IMG/VR virus record: IMGVR_UViG_3300047174_000059
Location: 1 to 59,809 of that record
DNA: 59,809 nucleotides
Direction: 5' to 3' (one strand)
DNA from: a virus
Below the pieces are notes generated by a model. The model searched no databases. It was not told the origin of the DNA and was given only the letters and a program-made list of their open reading frames with translations. Shown piece by piece: positions 14,369 through 22,852 of this stretch. Within the stretch, counting starts at the first letter, position 1; every line of letters starts with the position of its first letter. The translations under genes were made by a program, and so were the position numbers.

Positions 14369-15684
14369 CGTTTCTAGACATTGCTACCCCAAGGGCCTTC
14401 GCCCCCCTTCTTTCTCCCTGCCGCTACAAAGGCTCATGGGGTGGCCGAGGGAGCGGCAAATCACATTTCTTTGCAGAAATGTTGGTCGAGCGAGCCCTGC
14501 TGCAGCCTGGGTTCCGAGGGGTGGGGATTCGAGAAGTTCAGAAGTCAATAAAACTTTCCGTCAAGCAACTGATTGAAGACAAGATTCAAAGTCTAGGCGT
14601 TTCCCGTAAATTCCAGCCGCTCAGAGATGAAATACGGACACCGGGCGGAGGTCTGATTATCTTCCAAGGTATGCAAGACCATACCGCCGACAGCATAAAA
14701 TCGTTGGAGGGATTCGACGTAGCCTGGGTTGAAGAAGCTCAGAACCTTTCTGGTCGGAGCATGCAGCTCCTACGGCCCACGATCCGCAAGCCTGGGTCTG
14801 AGCTTTGGTTCTCATGGAACCCAGAAAGCCCCGATGACCCGGTTGACCAGTTGCTGCGAGGCGAAAAACGCCTAGCCAACACAATCGTTGTCCAAGCCAA
14901 CTGGCGTGACAACCCTTGGTTTCCAGAGGTTCTTGAGGAAGAGCGACTTTCCGACCTCGAACGCTCGCCCGACGACTACGATCACGTTTGGGAAGGTGGC
15001 TACGTCACCATCTCGGAAGCCGTGATTTTCAAAAACCGAGTTTCGGTCGAGCTTTTTGATACGCCTTCGGATGCCAGATTCTTCCACGGGGTAGACTGGG
15101 GCTTCAGTCAAGACCCCACAGTTCTGATTCGAGCTTTTGTCAAAGATGAGGCGCTTTACGTAGACAAAGAGGCATTCGGCTACGGTTTAGAATTGGACGA
15201 GTTGCCTGCGCTGTTTGATACAATCCCAACGGCGAGAAAGTGGCCTGTCAAAGCGGACTGCTCTCAGCCGGCCATGATCAGCCACACGGCCAACCGAGGG
15301 TTTGATCAGATCAGCGGAGCGCAAAAGTGGAGCGGCAGCGTAGAGGACGGTATTGCGTGCCTCAAAGCATTCAAACGCATTGTTGTTCATCCGTCTTGCC
15401 ACAACATCGCGAAAGAATTTCGCCTCTATTCGTTTAAGACGGACAAGAGGCAAGTAGATTCCAATGGAAGGCCAACCATTCTTCCTATCATTGTTGATAA
15501 GTGGAATCACGGCATCGATGCTTTGCGCTACGCTCTCGACGGTTACATAAAAATGTCCAAAGGCCAGGGCCTCTTTGAACTGGCGCGTCAGCAAGCCCGC
15601 GACATGAAGCCACCCGCGCCGGAGCCTCCCAAACCAACCCCCGCCGTGGGCTCACTCGAATTCATGAAGGCGCTGCAAGATTAA
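14365..15684 (+). CDS. terL: Terminase large subunit
   Basis: A 439-residue packaging motor of the Terminase_3 type. Walker A is GGRGSGKS (26-33); Walker B with the catalytic Glu is DVAWVEEAQ (118-126); the C-terminal RuvC-like nuclease has GVDWGF (about 240) and KWNHGIDALRYAL near the end. It pumps DNA into the prohead and cuts it. The gene is visibly less GC-rich at third positions than its neighbours, which hints at a separate ancestry for the packaging pair. Confidence 0.93.
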   Translation: MTFLDIATPRAFAPLLSPCRYKGSWGGRGSGKSHFFAEMLVERALLQPGFRGVGIREVQKSIKLSVKQLIEDKIQSLGVSRKFQPLRDEIRTPGGGLIIFQGMQDHTADSIKSLEGFDVAWVEEAQNLSGRSMQLLRPTIRKPGSELWFSWNPESPDDPVDQLLRGEKRLANTIVVQANWRDNPWFPEVLEEERLSDLERSPDDYDHVWEGGYVTISEAVIFKNRVSVELFDTPSDARFFHGVDWGFSQDPTVLIRAFVKDEALYVDKEAFGYGLELDELPALFDTIPTARKWPVKADCSQPAMISHTANRGFDQISGAQKWSGSVEDGIACLKAFKRIVVHPSCHNIAKEFRLYSFKTDKRQVDSNGRPTILPIIVDKWNHGIDALRYALDGYIKMSKGQGLFELARQQARDMKPPAPEPPKPTPAVGSLEFMKALQD

Positions 15685-15700
15685 GTGGCGGAGATGATCC

Positions 15701-17092
15701 ATGCCGCCTCCTAACTCTGGTGTCCGGACGCCGATATCGCTGACGATGGCCCCGAATGGCCAGTGGATGAACGCCTTCCAGCCCAGCAGCGGCGTCTTCT
15801 CGCCGGGCCTGCCGTTGGTGCCGCCCGACCCTCAGTCGACGCGTGTCTTCGACTTCGCCGTTGGCTCCAACAGCAATATCACCCCGCGGTCCTACGAGAC
15901 CTTCGGCTTTGCGTCACTCCGGGCTTTCTCGAACGTCGAATTGGTCCGGCTGGCGATCGAGACCTGCAAGGATCGCGTCGAGCGCCTTGAATGGCGCATC
16001 AAGCCGAAGAACGAAAAGAAGCCGCAGCACGACGCGGACGTGCGTATCCGCAAGATGGAGCGCCTTTTTCGCCGGCCCGATGGCGCCACCGACTTCGCGA
16101 CGTGGCTGCGCATGTCGCTGGAAGACCTGCTTTCGATCGACGCGCCGGCATTCGAAAAGCGCCGCAGTCGCAATGGCGACCTGATCGCGCTGGATGTGGT
16201 GCCGGGTGACACGATCAAGCTTCTGGTCGATGAAACCGGGCGCCGCCCACTGCCGCCGGTGGCCGCCTATCAGCAGATCATCAAAGGCCGCGTCTGGAAC
16301 AACCTGACGACCGACGATATGCTTTACGCCCCGCGCAACCGCCGCCCGAATCACCTCTATGGCTTTGGCCCGGTCGAACAGACCATCGTCACGATCAACA
16401 CGCTGCTACGTCGGCAGACGATGCAGCTGGCCTATTTTACCGAAGGCAACATCCCGGCCGGCCTGATCAATGCTCCTGATGGCTGGACCGCGCAGCAGAT
16501 CAAAGATTTCCAGGACTGGATGGATGCTCGCCTAAGCGGCAACCAGGCCGAGCGGTCAAAGCTCCTCTGGGGGCCGAACGGCGCAAAGTATCACGCCTTC
16601 AAGGAATCGCCCCTAAAGGACGACTTCGACGAATGGCTAGCCCGCATCGTCTGCTTTGCCTTCAACATCCCGCCGACCCCGTTCATTCGCCAGATGAACC
16701 GCGGGACTGCCGCCGACGATACGCAGCGGGCGATGGAAGAAGGCCGCGAGCCGCATCTACTCTGGTGGAAGCGCGTTGCTGACGGCGTCATTCAAGACGA
16801 CTGCGGCAATGACGACCTTGAATGGACTTGGGACATTCCCAAGGAAGTCGATCCGGTCGTGCAGGCCAAGGTGCATGACATGTACCTCCGCAACGGCACT
16901 CTGAGCATCAACCGTGTGCGCGACGACCTGGGCGAAGAGTCCATCCCCGGCGGCGAAGAGCCGATGATCTACACTGCCACGGGCGCGCTTCCGATTTCGA
17001 TTGTTCTGGAGCGCGCAGCCGAGCCTCAGGTGACGCCGCCCGCGCCCGAGAGTGCTGGCCCATCTGGCCAGCCTCAGGAGACCGAGAAATGA
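15701..17092 (+). CDS. Portal protein
   Basis: A 463-residue portal, the dodecameric ring through which DNA enters and leaves the head. HK97/SPP1-family features include FASLRAFSNVELVRLAIETC, the stem region and DEWLARIVCFAFNIPPTPFI. Its position between terminase and protease and its length fit the family. Confidence 0.87.
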   Translation: MPPPNSGVRTPISLTMAPNGQWMNAFQPSSGVFSPGLPLVPPDPQSTRVFDFAVGSNSNITPRSYETFGFASLRAFSNVELVRLAIETCKDRVERLEWRIKPKNEKKPQHDADVRIRKMERLFRRPDGATDFATWLRMSLEDLLSIDAPAFEKRRSRNGDLIALDVVPGDTIKLLVDETGRRPLPPVAAYQQIIKGRVWNNLTTDDMLYAPRNRRPNHLYGFGPVEQTIVTINTLLRRQTMQLAYFTEGNIPAGLINAPDGWTAQQIKDFQDWMDARLSGNQAERSKLLWGPNGAKYHAFKESPLKDDFDEWLARIVCFAFNIPPTPFIRQMNRGTAADDTQRAMEEGREPHLLWWKRVADGVIQDDCGNDDLEWTWDIPKEVDPVVQAKVHDMYLRNGTLSINRVRDDLGEESIPGGEEPMIYTATGALPISIVLERAAEPQVTPPAPESAGPSGQPQETEK

Positions 17093-17433
17093 CGACATAC
17101 AATGTGACCAGTCGCACCTTTCGGGTTATCCCGCCCGCAGGCGCCCTTGCGCTCGTCACGCTGCCGAGCGGTCGTGTTGTTGACGGAAGAAACGTCGCCT
17201 ATGCCGACGTTCCCTTCGCAGATGCGAACCATCTGGGCGCGAACGGATGGATCATCCTGATGGAGTCGGGGCCGACCTCGGCGCGGCCGCAGGCCGGAGA
17301 AGCCAACGATCTGCGCGGCCTCAAGATCCAGATGGGCGCTGGCCGGCCCTACTATGACACGACACTGAGCTGTGCCGTCTACTGGAACCCGGCGAAGAAT
17401 GGCTGGGTCGACGAGACAGGCACGTCGCGCTGA
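17089..17433 (+). CDS. Hypothetical head-region protein, 114 aa
   Basis: A beta-rich small protein (FRVIPPAGALALVTLPSGRV). Lying between portal and protease, coupled by overlaps at both ends, it is probably a minor head component. No family recognised. Confidence 0.55.
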   Translation: MTTYNVTSRTFRVIPPAGALALVTLPSGRVVDGRNVAYADVPFADANHLGANGWIILMESGPTSARPQAGEANDLRGLKIQMGAGRPYYDTTLSCAVYWNPAKNGWVDETGTSR

Positions 17434-18995
17434 TGCATTTCTACGGCGACATCCAGCGCATCGACGAAGATGCGCGCATGGTCTGGGGCTACGCTTCGAC
17501 CAGCAAGCCCGCATCGGATGGTCAGACCATCACGCGCGCCGCGCTGGAAGCGGCACTTGAGGGCTACGCGAACAACATCCGCGAGATGCACCGCTCCGAC
17601 TCCGCAGTCGGTGTGGCGATGGAATCGCACGTCGACGATGAGGGCCTCTACATCGGCGCTCATGTCGTTGATGACCGTGCCTGGGAGAAGGTCGTCAAGC
17701 GCGTCTACAAGGGCTTTTCGATCGGCGCCAAGGTCACCGAGCGCGACAAGATCGACCGCAACTTGGTGCATGGCATCAACCTTATCGAAATTTCCCTGGT
17801 CGACCGGCCGGGCGATCCAGGCGCCACCTTCGACGTGTGGCGCGCCGACATGCCCGACAAGGAATCCGACATGACCGTAGCCGCCCCTGCGCCCGGCAGT
17901 GACGAGAGCGCCGACGACATTGAGCGCCGCGCGTTCACTCAGGCCGAGCGCGACAAGATGGCGAAGAGCGGCGAGGCCATGAAGGACGGCAGCTTCCCGA
18001 TCGCCAACCGTTCCGACCTGGAAAACGCCATCCGCGCCTACGGGCGCGCGAAGAACAAGCGCTCCACCAAGGCACACATCATGAAGCGGGCCAAAGCCCT
18101 CGGCGCCGAAGACCTGATCCCGGACGACTGGAAGGGCGACGACGCCATGCGCGCCGACCAGACGGCGGAAGGCGAGGATACGATTGAGCGCGCCGACCCA
18201 GTGGCCGAGGCCGCGGCAGCCGCGGAAGCCGCCACGCAGGCCGCTCAGGCAACGCTCAGCCGCCTCGACGCCGATTCCGCAATGCCGCCGCGTGTCATCG
18301 CCCTCCCTGGTGCCGACATCCGCCGCGGCATTCCAAGCGTGGCGCGACTGGGCTACCTGCTTTGCGAACTGGCCTATCTTGCGGCCGACACGCAGTGGGA
18401 ATCCGACATCGAGGGCGATGATTCGACCGTCCCCGGCAAGCTGCGTGCCGCACTGCTTTCTCTCGGCGCCGCATACCGCGCCATGAACGACGAGGAGCTG
18501 GCCGAGCTTCTGAACGGCGTCGGCGTCGATGTGCAGCTTGAGAACGGCGTCATCTGCCTTGTGGCGGCCGGCACAGACATCCGCCGCGCCGAAGGCGATC
18601 ATGCCGATGTCCTGGCGCGCGCCAACAGCGCGTTGGGCGTGCTCGGCTTCAAGCCGCCGGCGGTGGCGCAAGCCGATGATCTGCGCCGCACCGTCGATAC
18701 ACTGACCGCCGACCGCGACACACTGCTGCGATCCGTAAGCGGCCTGACAGAGATGATGGGCAACCTCGTCGCCCGCGTTGAGGCGATGGGCGCTCAGCCG
18801 CTCCCGCCCAAGACGGCCGCCGCGACGATCGCGCGTGTCGTTTCGAAGGAAGAGGACGCCTCCGGGCAAGAGGCATCCTCTGCTGCGCCAAGCGAGGCCG
18901 ACATCCGCCGCGTCCTTGATGCCATGCCAGACCATGAACGCGCGCATCTGCTCACGAAAGCGGCACTCGCCCGGCCGACCCCCATTACCCGCTAG
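17433..18995 (+). CDS. XkdF-like prohead protease fused to a scaffold-like region
   Basis: A 520-residue protein. The first 140 residues match the XkdF putative serine protease: IQRIDEDARMVWGYASTSKP, MESHVDDEGLYIGAHVVDDR (with the candidate catalytic His) and YKGFSIGAKV (candidate Ser). A DUF6582-like module follows (FTQAERDKMAKSGEAMKDGS, then SDLENAIRAYGRAKNKRSTK). The rest is a long alanine- and acid-rich helix, probably the scaffold, cleaved off during head maturation. Length well above a bare protease supports the fusion. Confidence 0.78.
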   Translation: MHFYGDIQRIDEDARMVWGYASTSKPASDGQTITRAALEAALEGYANNIREMHRSDSAVGVAMESHVDDEGLYIGAHVVDDRAWEKVVKRVYKGFSIGAKVTERDKIDRNLVHGINLIEISLVDRPGDPGATFDVWRADMPDKESDMTVAAPAPGSDESADDIERRAFTQAERDKMAKSGEAMKDGSFPIANRSDLENAIRAYGRAKNKRSTKAHIMKRAKALGAEDLIPDDWKGDDAMRADQTAEGEDTIERADPVAEAAAAAEAATQAAQATLSRLDADSAMPPRVIALPGADIRRGIPSVARLGYLLCELAYLAADTQWESDIEGDDSTVPGKLRAALLSLGAAYRAMNDEELAELLNGVGVDVQLENGVICLVAAGTDIRRAEGDHADVLARANSALGVLGFKPPAVAQADDLRRTVDTLTADRDTLLRSVSGLTEMMGNLVARVEAMGAQPLPPKTAAATIARVVSKEEDASGQEASSAAPSEADIRRVLDAMPDHERAHLLTKAALARPTPITR

Positions 18996-19030
18996 CTGAA
19001 GCCTGCATCCCGGCCGGCAGGCCGTTCAAC

Positions 19031-19053
19031 AGCCGCCTTAACGGCGGCTTTTT
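19031..19053 (+). terminator. Rho-independent terminator before the capsid gene
   Basis: Stem AGCCGCC/GGCGGCT with loop TTAAC followed by a T run. It would set capsid transcription apart from the protease gene, or reduce readthrough. No separate capsid promoter is obvious in the 20 bases after it. Confidence 0.75.
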
Positions 19054-19073
19054 GTGGCCAGGAGGCCAACCAA

Positions 19074-20606
19074 ATGTCTGAAGACGCGCTCGCTACGGCC
19101 CTCCGTGGCAGCCTGACGAATCCCTCCGAGGATATCGCCCGCTCGATCCTTGCCGCCGCTGGCGCGCATCCCGACGACATCCAGCGCACGATTTCGACCG
19201 GCACCGGCCTCGTCGCTTATGACCTGCAGGCGCCGGCCAAGAACCTCTACCCGGTCTATACGCCGGTTCGGAACAGCCTGCCGCGCGTCGGCGGCGGCGT
19301 CGGCACGGCGACCAACTGGCGCCAGGTAAATGCCATCGTCGGCTCCGGCTACGACGGCATGGGCTGGGTGCCGGAAGGCCAGCGTGCCGGGCAGATGAGC
19401 TACAGCACCTCGAACAAGGCCGCCTCCTACGCCACGATCGGCGAGGAAGACGGCGCCACCTTCGAGGCGATCAACGCAGCGCGCACCTTCGAAGACATCC
19501 GCGCCACCATGACGATGCGCCTGCTGCAGAAGGCCTTCCTGAAGGAGGAGTCGGCCTGCCTGTTCGGCAACAACTCGCTGGCCCTCGGCACGCCCGCCAC
19601 CCCGACGCTTTCCGCAAGCGGCACCGGCGGCACGCTGCCCGCCGCGACCTACAGCGTCATCGTGGTCGCGCTCACGCCCGAGGGCGTCCGCAACATCACC
19701 ACGGCCGGCATCGGCACCACCAAGACCATCACGGGCGCGGACGGCAAGACCTTCACCCTGAATGGCGGCTCCTCGATCAAGTCGGCGAACGCCACCCAGG
19801 CCGTGACGCTCGGTCAGACCCTATTCGCTTCCACGACCGCCATCCAGGGCGCCGCAGCCTATGCGTGGTTCGTCGGCACGGCCGGGAACGAAGTGCTGCA
19901 GACCATCACCTACATCAACAGCGCGTCGTTCGCGCTGCCCCTGACGACCGGCACGCAGGCGGCCACCGCGGTCGGCGGCGCCGACTACTCCACCAACAGC
20001 ACCGCCTTCAACGGCCTGTTCACGACGGCCGCGCTCAGCGGGTCGGGCGCCTACGTCAACTATCTCGCCACCGGCACCGCCGGCATTGGCACGCCGCTCA
20101 CCTCTTCGGGCCGCGGCTCGGTCATCGAGATCGACACAATGATGAAGGCCATGTGGGACAACTATCAGGTCTCGCTGGATGTGCTGTACGTCAACTCGCA
20201 GGAGTTGCGGAACATCACGACCAAGGTGCTGACGGGGGCCAACGGCGGCTCTCTGATCAACTACTTCCAGGACCCGAAGGCGGGCGAGTACATCATCTCT
20301 GCCGGCGGCATGGTCGAGTTCTACTACAACCCGTTCATGGCGCCTGGGGCCGGCCGCCGCATCCCGATCATGATCCACCCGCAGGTTCCGGCGGGCACGA
20401 TCATCGGCTGGGCCAAGAACCTGCCGATCCAGTACCAGAGCAGCGAAGTGCCGAACGTCGCCGAGGTCAAGACGCGTCAAGACTATTACCAGATCGACTG
20501 GCCGATCACGACGCGTCAAAGGCAAGTTGGGGTATATTCGGAAGAGGTGCTCGCCGTCTATGCGCCGTTTGCCATGGGTATAATTTCTAACATCGCGAAC
20601 GGATAG
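19074..20606 (+). CDS. Major capsid protein with an inserted beta domain
   Basis: A 510-residue HK97-fold shell protein. N-terminal and C-terminal parts (NLYPVYTPVRNSLPRVGGGV; EVKTRQDYYQIDWPITTRQR) match capsid proteins of this type. Residues about 185-310 (threonine-, alanine- and glycine-rich, ATPTLSASGTGGTLPAATYS onward) look like an Ig-like or Fn3-like insertion that would project from the shell. Strong GGAGG upstream. The capsid call rests on order in the head cluster and on the fold pattern. Confidence 0.85.
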   Translation: MSEDALATALRGSLTNPSEDIARSILAAAGAHPDDIQRTISTGTGLVAYDLQAPAKNLYPVYTPVRNSLPRVGGGVGTATNWRQVNAIVGSGYDGMGWVPEGQRAGQMSYSTSNKAASYATIGEEDGATFEAINAARTFEDIRATMTMRLLQKAFLKEESACLFGNNSLALGTPATPTLSASGTGGTLPAATYSVIVVALTPEGVRNITTAGIGTTKTITGADGKTFTLNGGSSIKSANATQAVTLGQTLFASTTAIQGAAAYAWFVGTAGNEVLQTITYINSASFALPLTTGTQAATAVGGADYSTNSTAFNGLFTTAALSGSGAYVNYLATGTAGIGTPLTSSGRGSVIEIDTMMKAMWDNYQVSLDVLYVNSQELRNITTKVLTGANGGSLINYFQDPKAGEYIISAGGMVEFYYNPFMAPGAGRRIPIMIHPQVPAGTIIGWAKNLPIQYQSSEVPNVAEVKTRQDYYQIDWPITTRQRQVGVYSEEVLAVYAPFAMGIISNIANG

Positions 20607-20625
20607 CAATATTTCCTGATCAAAG

Positions 20626-20645
20626 CGGCGCCCCAATGGGCGCCG
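20626..20645 (+). terminator. GC-rich hairpin after the capsid gene
   Basis: Perfect 8-bp stem CGGCGCCC/GGGCGCCG, loop CAAT. No T run follows directly, so it may protect the capsid mRNA from decay or act as a weak terminator. Confidence 0.5.
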
Positions 20646-20674
20646 TGCCTGCTTTCTTGCATCAGGAGTGACCG

Positions 20675-21007
20675 ATGCCCCGAGTCAAACTGACGGCGCC
20701 GCTCGGAACCGACGAGGCCAACTTCGGAACCGAACGACTGCGCGTCGACAATGACGGCACTGTCGATGTGCCCGAAGAGGCCGTCGACAGCCTTGTCCAT
20801 ATGGGCGGCTTCATCCGCGATCCGGCCGCACACCAAGCGCATGACGACGGCACCGTTCCCATGCGCCACCCCGAGGGCATCGGCTGCTCCGTGGGCGGCG
20901 TCGAGTGCGCGCCCGATGCGAATGGCGTCGTGATGGTCCCGAGCGGCGCAGTCGCCTCTCTGGCTGCGCATGGCTTCATGGCGGTGGACGCGCCCTCTCA
21001 GGAATAG
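20675..21007 (+). CDS. Head protein of unknown role, 110 aa
   Basis: A histidine- and aspartate-rich small protein (MPRVKLTAPLGTDEANFGTE) right after the capsid gene with RBS CAGGAGTG. It could be a decoration or head-joining protein. No family recognised. Confidence 0.55.
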   Translation: MPRVKLTAPLGTDEANFGTERLRVDNDGTVDVPEEAVDSLVHMGGFIRDPAAHQAHDDGTVPMRHPEGIGCSVGGVECAPDANGVVMVPSGAVASLAAHGFMAVDAPSQE

Positions 21008-21010
21008 ACC

Positions 21011-21622
21011 ATGACGGTTGCGCCAAACCCGCTGGTCGACCTGACGAACGTTGCCGATGCGTGTGCCTACCTGACATCTGTCGGCGTTGCCGTGCCGGCA
21101 AATTCCGACACGCTGCAACTCTTGATCACGGCCGTCTCGCAGCAAATCCAAAGCTGGACCGCGCGCAAATTCATCTCTCAGAGCTACAGCACGGTTCTGA
21201 GTGGGCGCGGCGGATGCCGGCTTTATCTGCGCAACACGCCCATCTCCGCCGTGGCTTCGCTTTCGGTCAATGGCCTGGCTATATCCGCGGCCGCTTCATG
21301 GGGGCAGTTCGGCTATATCTTCGATGAGACGACAGTCAGCCTCGCGGGCTACGAGTTCTGCCGCGGCGTCGGGAACATCTCAATCAGCTACACCGCCGGA
21401 TATGATCCGATACCGGCCGATGTGGTGCTCGCGTGCCAGATGGGTCTTGCGGCCGTCCTGAGTTCCGAAATTCGCGACCCGCTGCTCTCGAAGTGGCGCG
21501 CGGGCGATACGGAGCAGGACTTCGCCGTCAGCCCGCAACTGCTGCTGGCCATCTCGAAGATCTGCATCAGCGGGCCGGTCACGTCGATGCTCTCGTCTTA
21601 CCAGCGTGTGGCACCAGCATGA
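21011..21622 (+). CDS. Head-tail connector protein (gp6-like)
   Basis: A 203-residue helical adaptor with YLTSVGVAVPANSDTLQLLI, a central beta segment (LYLRNTPISAVASLSVNGLA) and ISYTAGYDPIPADVVLACQM, typical of phage adaptors that bind under the portal. Position supports this. Confidence 0.75.
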   Translation: MTVAPNPLVDLTNVADACAYLTSVGVAVPANSDTLQLLITAVSQQIQSWTARKFISQSYSTVLSGRGGCRLYLRNTPISAVASLSVNGLAISAAASWGQFGYIFDETTVSLAGYEFCRGVGNISISYTAGYDPIPADVVLACQMGLAAVLSSEIRDPLLSKWRAGDTEQDFAVSPQLLLAISKICISGPVTSMLSSYQRVAPA

Positions 21623-21987
21623 GCTTCATGTTCCCCCGCACCATCACGATCCAGGGGCGCGTCACCCCGGCTCGGGCCGGCGTGCAGCCCCTTCGCGAGG
21701 CCAATGGCAGCCAAACAACGCCCGTCGCGACAAATGTGCCGTGCTCCATCCAGTATGACCAGGCCGGGCAGGCGCCGCTCACAGGCCTGCCGCTCGACCC
21801 CGAATACCGCGGCACCTGGAAGATCTTCATCGGCCAGCGGAACGCGGTCGCATTCGGTGTTCCCGGCCCAGGCTCGATCCGCAATGGCGATGTCCTGACC
21901 GACGACATCGGTGGCGGCTACAAAGTCAGCCAAGCCTACTGGAACAGCCTCGGCTGGAACCTCAAATGCGAGGGGCTGCAGAAGTAA
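21619..21987 (+). CDS. Head closure/neck protein, probable
   Basis: A 122-residue beta-rich protein (ITIQGRVTPARAGVQPLREA). Lying after the adaptor and before the tail-terminator candidate, it is the expected place of the stopper. ATGA overlap with the adaptor. The family match is weak. Confidence 0.55.
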   Translation: MSFMFPRTITIQGRVTPARAGVQPLREANGSQTTPVATNVPCSIQYDQAGQAPLTGLPLDPEYRGTWKIFIGQRNAVAFGVPGPGSIRNGDVLTDDIGGGYKVSQAYWNSLGWNLKCEGLQK

Positions 21988-22809
21988 GTGGCCGACATCG
22001 CCGACGTTCGCAACGCCATGGTGGCGATCATCGCCGAGACGTTGTTTCCGAACGGCGTGAATGGCGCGGGCGCCGTGCAGGGCGTCTCCGTCATGCCGGG
22101 CTATCCCGCTGACACCGATCTGGCGGCCGTAGGCATCACGACGGACGGCGGCACGCTCAATGCGGTGGTGGCCGTCTACGACCTTGGCGCCCCGCGCGAC
22201 ACCGCGCGCTTCTTCCCGCAGGTGCGGTGCGGCGCCGTGCCAGCGCCCACGCTGTCCTGGGCCGTCGCCGGCAACACCGCGACGCTCTCGGGCAACGCTA
22301 CGGTCCCGCAGAACCTATGCCTCGTCGATGTCGGCACGGACTATGTGCGCGCCGTCCAGCCGGACGACACGCTGACGGGCATCGCAAGCGCCATGGCGGC
22401 GCTGATACCCGGCGCCACGGCCTCGGGCGCGAGCGTCACCACGACGAACCTACGCGCGGCCCGCGTCGGCGTGGTCGTGCCGACGCTCAAGGAAGTCGGG
22501 CGCCAGGTCTCGATGCTGCATGTCTCCGTCTATGCTTCGACGGATGCGATTCGGTCCTCGGTCGTGAGCGCCATCAAGCCCGTGCTGGACGACCAGACGC
22601 GGTTCACGCTGCCGGACGGCTCGGTCGCTTGGATCAGGCCCGGGACCGAGATGTCGGCCTGGGCGACCACCAAGCTAGGGCTCGCGCAGAGCATCCTGGT
22701 CTATCAGGTCGAATACCCGACTGTGCTGCTGGGTAGCGCCGCGCAGATGATCGCTTGGGTGCTGAACATCCAGGCCAACGGCGGACCCATCGTCGAATAC
22801 CAGGGCTGA
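21988..22809 (+). CDS. Probable tail completion/terminator protein
   Basis: A 273-residue protein (GTG start). It begins DVRNAMVAIIAETLFPNGVN and includes VSMLHVSVYASTDAIRSSVV, features of tail-terminator proteins that cap the tube. A central domain with NTATLSGNATVPQNLCLVDV looks like a separate beta module. Position before sheath agrees. Confidence 0.6.
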   Translation: MADIADVRNAMVAIIAETLFPNGVNGAGAVQGVSVMPGYPADTDLAAVGITTDGGTLNAVVAVYDLGAPRDTARFFPQVRCGAVPAPTLSWAVAGNTATLSGNATVPQNLCLVDVGTDYVRAVQPDDTLTGIASAMAALIPGATASGASVTTTNLRAARVGVVVPTLKEVGRQVSMLHVSVYASTDAIRSSVVSAIKPVLDDQTRFTLPDGSVAWIRPGTEMSAWATTKLGLAQSILVYQVEYPTVLLGSAAQMIAWVLNIQANGGPIVEYQG

Positions 22810-22852
22810 CTTCCTCAGCGCATAGCGCCCCCTCCTCCCGGAGTTTTCAAGC

